From: Alistipes sp.
Lineage (GTDB): Bacteria; Bacteroidota; Bacteroidia; Bacteroidales; Rikenellaceae
NCBI GenBank assembly: GCA_020026335.1
Contig: JAHHQO010000013.1
Location: forward strand, 1-64,000
DNA length: 64,000 nt
Direction: 5' to 3'
Shown here in pieces: positions 44,686 to 52,715 of this stretch. The position numbers and the translations under genes were made by a program. Below the pieces are notes generated by a model, which was given only the letters and a program-made list of their open reading frames with translations, was not told the origin of the DNA and made no database searches. How positions within the stretch are numbered: position 1 is the first letter of the stretch; every line of letters begins with the position of its first letter.

Positions 44686-45300
44686 ATGGAAAACAAACTT
44701 CAACAGTTGACTCAGAAACTCTATGATGAGGGTCTCGAGAAAGGTCGCGCCGAAGCCGACAAATTGGTCTCGGAGGCAAAGACCGAAGCTGAAAAGATTA
44801 TAGCCGAGGCACACCGCGAGGCTGAGGCTATCGTGAAGAAAGCCCAGTCGAAAGCCGAAGATGTGGAGAAGAACTCCCAGACCGAGATTGCACTGGCCGG
44901 CAAACAGGCTGTGGCTCGTATCAAGTCGGAGATTGCTTCGCTCATCGTGGCAAAATCAACAGGCAAGGGTGTGGCCGATGCAGTGGTTGACCCCCAGTTC
45001 ATCAAGGAGATGTTGTTGGCTGTTGCCCGCAACTGGAACGGTAACGATGCGGGTAAGGTGGAGTTGAAGACCCTGCTGCCCGAGGCCGAGCGCAAGACAC
45101 TCGACGCGGCGTTCGAGAAGTGCACCTCGGAGCTGCTGGCTGCCGGTATTGAGGTAGGCTACTCCAAGGAGGTGAAGTCGGGCTTCAAGGTAGGCGAGAA
45201 GGACGGCGGTTTCTACATCTCGTTCTCCGATGCCGACATCGAGGCTCTCCTCTCGGAATATCTCCGCGAAAAGGTTTCTCAAATGCTTTTTAAGGCGTAA
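44686..45300 (+). CDS. atpE: V-type ATPase subunit E (peripheral stalk)
   Basis: A 204-aa protein. The N-terminal half (about 1-85) is an Ala/Glu/Lys coiled coil (LVSEAKTEAEKIIAEAHREA) and the C-terminal half is a globular domain, the plan of the peripheral-stalk subunit E that ties V1 to Vo. It opens the operon E-DUF2764-A-B-D-I-K. The symbol follows V-type naming and should not be confused with the F-type c subunit. Confidence 0.88.
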   Translation: MENKLQQLTQKLYDEGLEKGRAEADKLVSEAKTEAEKIIAEAHREAEAIVKKAQSKAEDVEKNSQTEIALAGKQAVARIKSEIASLIVAKSTGKGVADAVVDPQFIKEMLLAVARNWNGNDAGKVELKTLLPEAERKTLDAAFEKCTSELLAAGIEVGYSKEVKSGFKVGEKDGGFYISFSDADIEALLSEYLREKVSQMLFKA

Positions 45301-45302
45301 GT

Positions 45303-46136
45303 ATGTTTACGACCGATTATTATACACTGGTTGCAGGACTTAAGGAGTATGCACTCGATTCCGACACCAAAGGATTCGATGCCCGGGCCATTGTAACCGA
45401 GATTCTCGATGCCGTGACCGCAAAGGACGCCCGTCAGGTGGAGCTTTTGCTGGGTTACTACGACTGTGAGAATCTGGCAGCTCTGCGTCAGGGTCGCTCG
45501 CAGCACAATCCGCTGGGCAACCTCTCGCGCGAGGAGCTTGACGAGGAGATGAAGTCTCCGAAACGCCTGCCCGAAGCACTGGCTCGTGTGCTTCGTGCCT
45601 ATGCCGACCCCGAAGGCGAAGATGCCGAGGAGGTGGACACCACACAGCGTTTCGAGAAGTCGCTCTTCGCTGCCTACTACCGTCTGTGCGGTGGTGCGGC
45701 AAGCCGTTTCCTGAGAGAGTGGTCGGAGTTCGACCTCAATCTGAGAAACGTCACCGCTGCCGTCACCGCGCGCCAGCTGTCGCGTCCCGTGGAGGAGGTC
45801 ACCGTTGGCGAAGGCGATGTGGTGGAGCAATTGCAGAAGAGTTCGGCGGCGGACTTCGGTCTCAGAGGCGAACTTCCCTACATCGACGGCGTGATTGCCG
45901 CTGTGGGCGAGGAGGGCAACCTGCTCGAAAAAGAGCACAAAATCGACCTTATACGTTGGAACGAAGCCGTGGAGCTTTCGTCATTCGACTATTTCGACAT
46001 TAACGCCGTGCTCTCCTATCTGGTGAGAGTCAATATCGTGGCACGCTGGACTTTGCTCGACGCAAAACGAGGCCGCGAAATGTTCGAGCGACTGATTGCC
46101 GAGCTCGACGGCAAAGAGTTGATTAATAAACAATAA
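45303..46136 (+). CDS. DUF2764 protein of the V-type ATPase operon
   Basis: A 277-aa helical protein of the DUF2764 family, found only in V-type ATPase operons of Bacteroidetes, Chlamydiae and spirochaetes. It begins MFTTDYYTLVAGLKEY and ends ERLIAELDGKELI. Its place between E and A, and the lack of a recognisable subunit C gene, suggest that it may replace the C/d-type linker. This is inference; no enzymatic motif is seen. It starts 2 bp after the E stop. Confidence 0.9.
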   Translation: MFTTDYYTLVAGLKEYALDSDTKGFDARAIVTEILDAVTAKDARQVELLLGYYDCENLAALRQGRSQHNPLGNLSREELDEEMKSPKRLPEALARVLRAYADPEGEDAEEVDTTQRFEKSLFAAYYRLCGGAASRFLREWSEFDLNLRNVTAAVTARQLSRPVEEVTVGEGDVVEQLQKSSAADFGLRGELPYIDGVIAAVGEEGNLLEKEHKIDLIRWNEAVELSSFDYFDINAVLSYLVRVNIVARWTLLDAKRGREMFERLIAELDGKELINKQ

Positions 46137-46145
46137 AACCATACA

Positions 46146-47900
46146 ATGAAAACTACAGGACGTGTAAACGGTATCATCTCGAACATCGTCATTGTAAAGG
46201 CTGACGGTGCTGTCGGTCAGAATGAGATTTGCTTCGTTTATACCGGTGATACAAAAATGATGGCCGAGGTCATCAAAGTCATAGGTGATTCGGCCTATGT
46301 CCAGGTTTTTGACAGTACCCGTGGCCTTAAAATCGGTGACCGCGTAGAGTTCGAGGGTCACATGTTGGAGGCAACATTGGCGCCGGGTATGCTGTCGCGC
46401 AACTACGACGGTCTGCAGAACGACCTTGAGAAGATGGAGAGCCTCTTCATCAAGCGCGGTTCGATGACCGACCCCATTGACTACGACAAGGAGTGGGAGT
46501 TTACCCCCTTGGCAAAGGAGGGCGACAAGGTCTCTGCCGCTTCGTGGCTCGGTGAGGTGAAGGAGCAGTGGGTGATGCACAAGATTATGGTCCCCTTCGT
46601 GATGACCGATACCTATACAGTAAAGAGCGTGGCCAAGGCCGGCAGCTACAAAGTCACCGACACGGTGGCCGTAGTGGTCGATTCCGAGGGCAAGGAGCAC
46701 AACATCACCATGGTGCAGAAGTGGCCCGTGAAGCAGGCTATCCGCGCCTATGTCGAGAAACCCCGTCCCTATCATGTCATGGAGACCGGTGTTCGTGCCA
46801 TCGATACCTTCAACCCCATGGCCGAGGGTGGTACGGGATTTATCCCCGGCCCGTTCGGTGCAGGTAAGACCGTGCTGCAGCACGCCATCTCGAAGCAGGC
46901 CGATGCCGACATCATCATCATGGTGGCGTGCGGTGAGCGTGCCAACGAGGTTGTGGAAATCTTCAAGGAGTTCCCCGTGCTGATTGACTCGCGTACGGGT
47001 CACAAGCTCATGGAGCGTACCATCATCATCTGCAACACTTCGAATATGCCCGTGGCTGCCCGTGAGGCTTCGGTTTACACCGGTATGACCATCGGTGAGT
47101 ACTACCGTGCAATGGGACTCAAGGTGTTGGTTATGGCCGACTCCACATCGCGTTGGGCACAGGCGCTGCGTGAGATGTCGAACCGTCTGGAGGAGTTGCC
47201 CGGTCAGGACGCCTTCCCCATGGACCTTTCGGCCATCATCTCCAACTTCTACTCGCGTGCCGGTCTGGTGAAGCTGACCAACGGCAAGACGGGTTCTGTG
47301 ACCTTCCTCGGTACGGTATCGCCTGCGGGTGGTAACCTCAAGGAGCCTGTCACCGAATCGACCAAGAAGGCAGCGCGTTGTTTCTACGCCCTCTCGCAGG
47401 GTCGTGCCGATTCGAAGCGTTATCCCGCCATCGACCCCCTCGATTCTTACTCGAAGTATCTGGAGTACCCCGAAATCAAGGAGTACCTCGACGGTCACAT
47501 CGGTCAGAACTGGGTCGATGAGGTGTATGCCGGCAAGACCATCGTACAGCGCGGTAAGGAGGCCAACGACCAGATTAACATCCTCGGTGATGACGGTGTA
47601 CCCGTAGAGTATCACGAGAGATTCTGGAAGTCGGAGCTCATCGACTTTGTCATCCTCCAGCAGGATGCCTTTGACGACATCGATGCCAACTGTCCCATCG
47701 AGCGTCAGAAGATGATGTACCACATGGTACTCGACATCTGCCGCAAGGAGTTCGAATTTGCCGACTTCGAGGAGTGTTCGCAGTTCTTCAAGTCGCTGAT
47801 CAACCTCTTCCGTCAGATGAACTACTCGGAGTGGCAGTCGCAGAAATTCGAGGATTACAAGACTCAGATTGAGAAGATTGTGAGTGAAAAAATCAAATAG
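46146..47900 (+). CDS. atpA: V-type ATP synthase subunit A (catalytic)
   Basis: A 584-aa catalytic subunit. The Walker A GPFGAGKT lies at 235-242 after the non-homologous insert typical of V/A-type A subunits (about 115-190), with ADSTSRWAQALRE as the conserved active-site block. It hydrolyses or makes ATP at A-B interfaces. The ATG is 9 bp after the DUF2764 stop. Length and motifs are normal. Confidence 0.98.
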   Translation: MKTTGRVNGIISNIVIVKADGAVGQNEICFVYTGDTKMMAEVIKVIGDSAYVQVFDSTRGLKIGDRVEFEGHMLEATLAPGMLSRNYDGLQNDLEKMESLFIKRGSMTDPIDYDKEWEFTPLAKEGDKVSAASWLGEVKEQWVMHKIMVPFVMTDTYTVKSVAKAGSYKVTDTVAVVVDSEGKEHNITMVQKWPVKQAIRAYVEKPRPYHVMETGVRAIDTFNPMAEGGTGFIPGPFGAGKTVLQHAISKQADADIIIMVACGERANEVVEIFKEFPVLIDSRTGHKLMERTIIICNTSNMPVAAREASVYTGMTIGEYYRAMGLKVLVMADSTSRWAQALREMSNRLEELPGQDAFPMDLSAIISNFYSRAGLVKLTNGKTGSVTFLGTVSPAGGNLKEPVTESTKKAARCFYALSQGRADSKRYPAIDPLDSYSKYLEYPEIKEYLDGHIGQNWVDEVYAGKTIVQRGKEANDQINILGDDGVPVEYHERFWKSELIDFVILQQDAFDDIDANCPIERQKMMYHMVLDICRKEFEFADFEECSQFFKSLINLFRQMNYSEWQSQKFEDYKTQIEKIVSEKIK

Positions 47901-47902
47901 CC

Positions 47903-49222
47903 ATGACAACACGCGCATTTCAAAAGATATACACTAAGATTGATAACATCACCAAGGCTACCGTCACGCTCAAAGCGTCGGGTGTGGGTAACGATGAGCT
48001 CGCAACCGTTGGCGGCAAGCTGGCTCAGGTGGTGAAGATTATGGGTGAGAATGTCACCCTCCAGGTATTTGCAGGTACCGAGGGTCTGGCCACCGACTCC
48101 GAAGTGGTCTTCCACGGTGAAGCCCCCAAGTTGAAGGTGTCGGACAATCTGGCCGGCCGTTTCTTCAATGCCTACGGTGAGCCCCTCGAGGGCGGTGAGG
48201 CTGTCGAGGGTGAGGCCCGCGAGATTGGCGGTCCTACCGTGAACCCCTTCAAGCGTATCCAGCCTTCGGAGCTGATTGCCACAGGTATCGCAGGTATCGA
48301 CCTGAACAATACCATCGTTACGGGTCAGAAGATTCCCTTCTTCGCCGACCCCGACCAGCCCTACAACGCCGTGATGGCCAACGTGGCTCTGAGAGCCAAA
48401 GCCGACAAGATTATCCTGGGCGGTATGGGTCTTACGAACGATGACTTCCTCTACTTCAAGTCGGTGTTCGAGAATGCCGGTGCTTTGGATCGTATCGTTT
48501 CGTTCGTCAATACCACAGAGAATCCTCCCGTGGAGCGTCTGTTGGTGCCCGACATGGCACTGACCGCTGCCGAGTACTTCGCAGTGGACAAGGGCGAGAA
48601 GGTGTTGGTGCTCTTGACCGATATGACCCTCTACGCCGATGCACTGGCCATCGTGTCTAACCGTATGGACCAGATTCCCTCGAAGGACTCCATGCCCGGT
48701 TCGCTCTACTCCGATTTGGCAAAAATCTACGAGAAGGCCGTGCAGCTGCCCAACGGAGGTTCGATTACCATCATCGCCGTGACCACGCTGTCGGGCGGTG
48801 ACATTACCCACGCTATTCCCGATAACACCGGTTACATCACCGAGGGTCAGCTCTTCCTGCGTAATGACTCCGATACCGGTAAGGTTATCGTTGACCCGTT
48901 CCGTTCGCTGTCTCGTCTGAAGCAGCTCGTTATCGGTAAGAAGACCCGCGAGGACCACCCCCAGGTGATGAATGCCTGCGTACGTCTCTATGCCGATGCT
49001 GCCAACGCAAAGACCAAGTTGGAGAACGGTTTTGATTTGTCGGACTACGATGAGCGTACCCTGAAGTTTGCTCACGACTACTCCGAGAAGTTGCTGGCCA
49101 TCGACGTGAACATCGAGATTACCGAGATGTTGGATACCGCATGGTCGCTCTTCTCAAAGTACTTCTCCAAGGAGGAGGTAGCCATCAAGGAGGAGCTCAT
49201 CAAAAAGTATTGGAAGGAGTAA
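47903..49222 (+). CDS. atpB: V-type ATP synthase subunit B
   Basis: A 439-aa non-catalytic nucleotide-binding subunit. As expected, it lacks a Walker A loop (FADPDQPYNAVMAN at that place). It keeps LTDMTLYADALAIVSNRMDQIPSKD and the arginine-finger region SLSRLKQLVIGKKTREDH. It alternates with A in the V1 hexamer and starts 2 bp after A. Confidence 0.97.
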   Translation: MTTRAFQKIYTKIDNITKATVTLKASGVGNDELATVGGKLAQVVKIMGENVTLQVFAGTEGLATDSEVVFHGEAPKLKVSDNLAGRFFNAYGEPLEGGEAVEGEAREIGGPTVNPFKRIQPSELIATGIAGIDLNNTIVTGQKIPFFADPDQPYNAVMANVALRAKADKIILGGMGLTNDDFLYFKSVFENAGALDRIVSFVNTTENPPVERLLVPDMALTAAEYFAVDKGEKVLVLLTDMTLYADALAIVSNRMDQIPSKDSMPGSLYSDLAKIYEKAVQLPNGGSITIIAVTTLSGGDITHAIPDNTGYITEGQLFLRNDSDTGKVIVDPFRSLSRLKQLVIGKKTREDHPQVMNACVRLYADAANAKTKLENGFDLSDYDERTLKFAHDYSEKLLAIDVNIEITEMLDTAWSLFSKYFSKEEVAIKEELIKKYWKE

Positions 49223-49228
49223 CAAATT

Positions 49229-49837
49229 ATGGCAATCAAATTCCAGTATAACAAGACTTCGCTCGGCGAACTCGGCAAGCAGCTCAAGATGCGCCAAAAG
49301 GCACTCCCTACCATCAAGAGTAAGGAGTCGGCATTGCGCTCCGAGGTCAAGAAGGCGAAGGACTCCGCGAACGACTATCTGCGTCGTCTCGATGCTCTCA
49401 AGGCCGAGTACGACTACATGGTGTCGCTCTGGGGGGAGTTTGATGGTGACCTTGTGCGCATAGAGGATGTCGATCTGACCATTCAGAAGATTGCCGGTGT
49501 GCGTACACCCGTTTTGCAGGAGGTGAAGTTTGCCCAGAAGGAGTACGACCTGTTCTCCTCGCCCGTGTGGTTCGCCGACGGTGTGGACATACTCAAACGC
49601 CTGGCGCGTCTAGGTATCGAATACGAGGTATTCAACCACAAGATGGAGCTGCTCGACTTCGCAAGACGAAAGACTACTCAGAAGGTGAACTTGTACGAGA
49701 AGGTTCAGATTCCCGGTTACGAGGACGCCATACGTAAAATCAAACGCTTCATGGAGGACGAAGAGAACCTCTCGAAATCTGCCCAGAAGATTGTGAAAAC
49801 CAAACAACAGCAAGCCGGGGAGGGCGCCATGTTATGA
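49229..49837 (+). CDS. atpD: V-type ATP synthase subunit D (central shaft)
   Basis: A 202-aa coiled-coil protein forming the rotary shaft inside A3B3. N- and C-terminal long helices (about 10-70 and 150-195) flank a shorter middle part, the usual plan. The N-terminal FQYNKTSLGELGKQLKMR matches the family. Its TGA overlaps the ATG of the subunit I gene. Confidence 0.93.
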   Translation: MAIKFQYNKTSLGELGKQLKMRQKALPTIKSKESALRSEVKKAKDSANDYLRRLDALKAEYDYMVSLWGEFDGDLVRIEDVDLTIQKIAGVRTPVLQEVKFAQKEYDLFSSPVWFADGVDILKRLARLGIEYEVFNHKMELLDFARRKTTQKVNLYEKVQIPGYEDAIRKIKRFMEDEENLSKSAQKIVKTKQQQAGEGAML

Positions 49838-51663
49838 TAGCAAAAATGGCTAAATACAACTTTGTGTTATACGCTGCACAAAGTGAGGATTTCATCGAAC
49901 GGCTGCGTGAGTTGGGTCTTGTAGACATCACCACATCGGGCTGGGAACCCTCGGAGGGTGACCGCCAGCTGTTAATCGACATCGAAGGCCACCAGAAGGC
50001 TCTGGACTTCATCTCATCGTTCCGTCAGGACGAGGAGCGTTGCGACAAGAATGCCGCACCCTATGCCGATGGCGAGCAGGCCTACGAAGCCTACGAGGCG
50101 GCACGCCGCGAGGCCCAGCAGCTCTCGACCGATATTTCGCGTCTGGAGAAGATGGCCGACGAATTGCGCCCGTGGGGTGCATTCGATGTGGAGCGCACCG
50201 AGAAGATGGCACGCGAGGGCATCGTCCTGCGTTACTTCTCGACACAGCGCAGCATCTTCGACAAGTCGTTGGAGGAGTGGGAGAAGTTCTATACCATCTC
50301 GGAGATTAACCGCACCGATGCCATGGTGTGGTTCGTGGTGGTGGCGGCTCCCGGTCAGGAGGTGTCGCTCGATGCACAGGAGATGAAGTCTCCTAAGACG
50401 GATATCCGCGGTGCGGAGCACGAAATCGAGGAGAGTCGCCGGCGTATGGCCTCGCTCGACGGAGAGTTCTCGCGCGTGGCAGCATCCGAGAAACTCATCA
50501 AACAGAATGCCGCATTGCTCAAGGAGCGTTTGCAGGGTGTGAAGGTCACTTCGACAGCTGTTGAGGCTGCCGACGGTAAACTGCTCGTCATGGAGGGTTG
50601 GGCCGAGGAGGCTACCTCCGACAAGGTCGATGCCCTGCTCAACGAATACCCCAATGTGGTCTATCTGAAGAACAAACCCACGGAGGAGGACGACACACCC
50701 GTAAAGTTGAGAAACAACTGGTTCGCCCACGTCTTCGAGTTTGTGGGGGATATGTATGCACGACCCAAGTACGGCACCATCGACCTCACCCCGTTCTTCG
50801 CTCCCTTCTATATGCTCTTCTTCGGTATCTGTTTGAACGATGCCGGCTACGGAGCCATTCTCGCCCTGCTGGGTCTGTGGATGGTCAAGAGCAACAAGAA
50901 AGGCACGACAATGTATCAGGCTGCATGGTTTGCCACCCTCTGCGGATTGATGACCACGGTCTTCGGTCTGTTGTGCGGTTCGGCATTCGGTCTGCAGGTG
51001 TTCAGCAATCCCCCGATTGACTTCCAGAAGTATTTCTTCACCTGGGCACTGGCCATTGGCGTGATTCAGATTATCTTCGGTATGATTCTCAAGGTGGTGC
51101 TCATCTCATCGACCGTGGGATTCAAATACTCGTTCGGCACACTGGGCTGGCTGCTCGTTGTGGCGGGTGCAAGTATCGCAGGTGGTCTGCCGCTGTTGAA
51201 TGAGAATTGGGTCATTCCCTTCTTCACCCTCTCCTCGCCGCTGTTCTACGCAGTGATGGGTGTGGGTGTGGTGATGATGCTTTTCCTCAATTCACCGGGC
51301 AAGAACATCTTCCTGAACTTCGGTCTGGGTCTGTGGGATACCTACAACAACATCACCGGTATTCTCTCGGATGTGCTTTCCTACATCCGTCTGTTTGCCA
51401 TCGGTCTGTCGGGCGGTATTCTGGCCATTGTGTTCAACGACCTGGCCAGCGGTTTCGTCCCCGAGGATGCCAACATTGTGGTCAGAATCCTCATCATGCT
51501 CCCCGTGCTGCTCATCGGCCACGGTATCAACCTCTTCATGTCGATTATCTCGTCGTTCGTTCACCCCATGCGTCTGACGTTCGTGGAGTTCTACAAGAAT
51601 GCCGGTTTCGAGATGGCGACACGCGCTTTCAATCCGTTGCGTAAAATGGATAACGAAGACTAA
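49834..51663 (+). CDS. atpI: V-type ATP synthase subunit I (a-type stator)
   Basis: A 609-aa protein. The first 330 residues are cytoplasmic and partly coiled coil; about seven to eight membrane helices follow. TIDLTPFFAPFYMLFFGICLNDAGYG is the family signature at the membrane entry (first 20 residues are decisive), and the helix containing the conserved Arg appears as SDVLSYIRLFAIGLSGG. It provides the ion half-channels next to the K ring. ATG at 49834 overlaps the D stop; an ATG at 49846 is also possible. Confidence 0.95.
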   Translation: MIAKMAKYNFVLYAAQSEDFIERLRELGLVDITTSGWEPSEGDRQLLIDIEGHQKALDFISSFRQDEERCDKNAAPYADGEQAYEAYEAARREAQQLSTDISRLEKMADELRPWGAFDVERTEKMAREGIVLRYFSTQRSIFDKSLEEWEKFYTISEINRTDAMVWFVVVAAPGQEVSLDAQEMKSPKTDIRGAEHEIEESRRRMASLDGEFSRVAASEKLIKQNAALLKERLQGVKVTSTAVEAADGKLLVMEGWAEEATSDKVDALLNEYPNVVYLKNKPTEEDDTPVKLRNNWFAHVFEFVGDMYARPKYGTIDLTPFFAPFYMLFFGICLNDAGYGAILALLGLWMVKSNKKGTTMYQAAWFATLCGLMTTVFGLLCGSAFGLQVFSNPPIDFQKYFFTWALAIGVIQIIFGMILKVVLISSTVGFKYSFGTLGWLLVVAGASIAGGLPLLNENWVIPFFTLSSPLFYAVMGVGVVMMLFLNSPGKNIFLNFGLGLWDTYNNITGILSDVLSYIRLFAIGLSGGILAIVFNDLASGFVPEDANIVVRILIMLPVLLIGHGINLFMSIISSFVHPMRLTFVEFYKNAGFEMATRAFNPLRKMDNED

Positions 51664-51706
51664 AAACAAAAAAAAGAACAATAACAACAATTAATCAATT
51701 ACTACT

Positions 51707-52153
51707 ATGGAAATTATTTTGGCTTATGTCGGTCTGGCTATCATGCTCGGACTTGCAGGTTTGGCATCTTGTGTCGGTACCTCTATCGCAGGACAGGCTG
51801 CTGTCGGTGCCATGAAGAAGAACGGCAACGCGTTCGGTAGCTACATGATTCTGTCGGCTGTCCCCGGTTCGCAGGGTCTTTACGGTTTCGTGGGCTTCTT
51901 CCTCATGATGGGTGTCATCACTCCCGAAATCACACTCATGCAGGGTGCTGCCATCTTTGGTGCCGGTCTGCTGATGGGTGTTGTCTGCCTCGGTTCTTCG
52001 TACTACCAGGCAAAGATTTGCGCCAACGGTATCGCTGCCATCGGTAACGGTCACGATGTTATGGGTAAGACCCTGATTTTGGCTGCATTCCCCGAGTTGT
52101 ACGCCATCTTGACAGTGGCTGCCGTATTCTTGATTAACTCGGCTATCGCCTAA
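51707..52153 (+). CDS. atpK: V-type ATP synthase subunit K (proteolipid), Na+-site residues conserved
   Basis: A 148-aa four-helix proteolipid formed by two hairpins. The ion-carrying Glu130 is in AAFPELYAIL; the first hairpin has PGSQGLYGF instead. The E. hirae NtpK Na+ ligands (Leu61, Thr64, Gln65, Gln110, Glu139) align at the same spacing with Val52, Ser55, Gln56, Gln101 and Glu130. This predicts Na+ binding, so the enzyme may move Na+ rather than, or as well as, H+. It is last in the operon and followed by a terminator. Confidence 0.95.
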   Translation: MEIILAYVGLAIMLGLAGLASCVGTSIAGQAAVGAMKKNGNAFGSYMILSAVPGSQGLYGFVGFFLMMGVITPEITLMQGAAIFGAGLLMGVVCLGSSYYQAKICANGIAAIGNGHDVMGKTLILAAFPELYAILTVAAVFLINSAIA

Positions 52154-52181
52154 CATCGGATATGATAACAATTTTGTGAAA

Positions 52182-52217
52182 AAGAGGACTTGTCCGAGTG
52201 ACAAGCCCTCTTTTTTC
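52182..52217 (+). terminator. Terminator of the V-type ATPase operon
   Basis: AAGAGGACTTGT and ACAAGCCCTCTT pair with one mismatch, followed by six T. Confidence 0.85.
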
Positions 52218-52239
52218 TATCCCCAAAAAACGAATAACC

Positions 52240-52614
52240 ATGGGACTTATCAACACCATCTTCGGCAACTCGTCGGAGATGAACATCGAAAAATTGCAGG
52301 AGGAGTACGCACCGCTGTTGTGTGCGGACGAGAGAATCGAGAAGGCCTACCGTCTGATTCGAGACAAATGGGTCTTCACCAACAAACGCGTCATCTTGCA
52401 GGACGTGCAGGGCGTGACGGGACGCAAACGCGAGTATCTGACCATTCCCTACGGTTCGGTGGTGCGCTTCTCGGTGGAGACGGCAGGCACGCTGGACATG
52501 GACTCCGACATCAAGATATGGATTAAGGGCAGCGACCGCCCGCTGGAACAGAAGCTGGGTAAGGATGTGAACCCGCTGGAGTTGCAGCGTGTGCTGGCCG
52601 ATCATGTGTTGTAG
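52240..52614 (+). CDS. Small bacterial PH-domain protein
   Basis: A 124-aa protein; the ATG at 52240 lies after the ATPase terminator (the frame's earlier start at 52198 is inside it). It consists of a single bacterial Pleckstrin-homology domain: VFTNKRVILQDVQGVTGRKR, then IPYGSVVRFSVET and DIKIWIKG. Such proteins are common but their ligand is unknown. It stands alone between two terminators. Confidence 0.88.
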   Translation: MGLINTIFGNSSEMNIEKLQEEYAPLLCADERIEKAYRLIRDKWVFTNKRVILQDVQGVTGRKREYLTIPYGSVVRFSVETAGTLDMDSDIKIWIKGSDRPLEQKLGKDVNPLELQRVLADHVL

Positions 52615-52663
52615 GTGGCTGGAATGAAAATGAGGTGCCCCAATGGAAGGAACACCTCTTATA

Positions 52664-52699
52664 ATAAAAAGAGAGCGACTATTCATCGCTCTCTTTTTT
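52664..52699. terminator. Bidirectional terminator (PH gene / rnr)
   Basis: AAAAAGAGAGCGA and TCGCTCTCTTTTT with a 7-nt loop; it serves the convergent PH-domain and RNase R genes. Confidence 0.9.
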
Positions 52700-52715
52700 G
52701 TATCGTGTGGAATAA

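Noticed and set aside
45981..47918. 645-codon minus-strand frame under the V-ATPase A gene, with similar long antisense frames at 23812-25569, 47864-49075, 53052-54923 and 32072-33841
   Set aside because: All lie opposite conserved genes and have His/Leu/Gly/Val-rich, motif-free translations typical of shadow frames.
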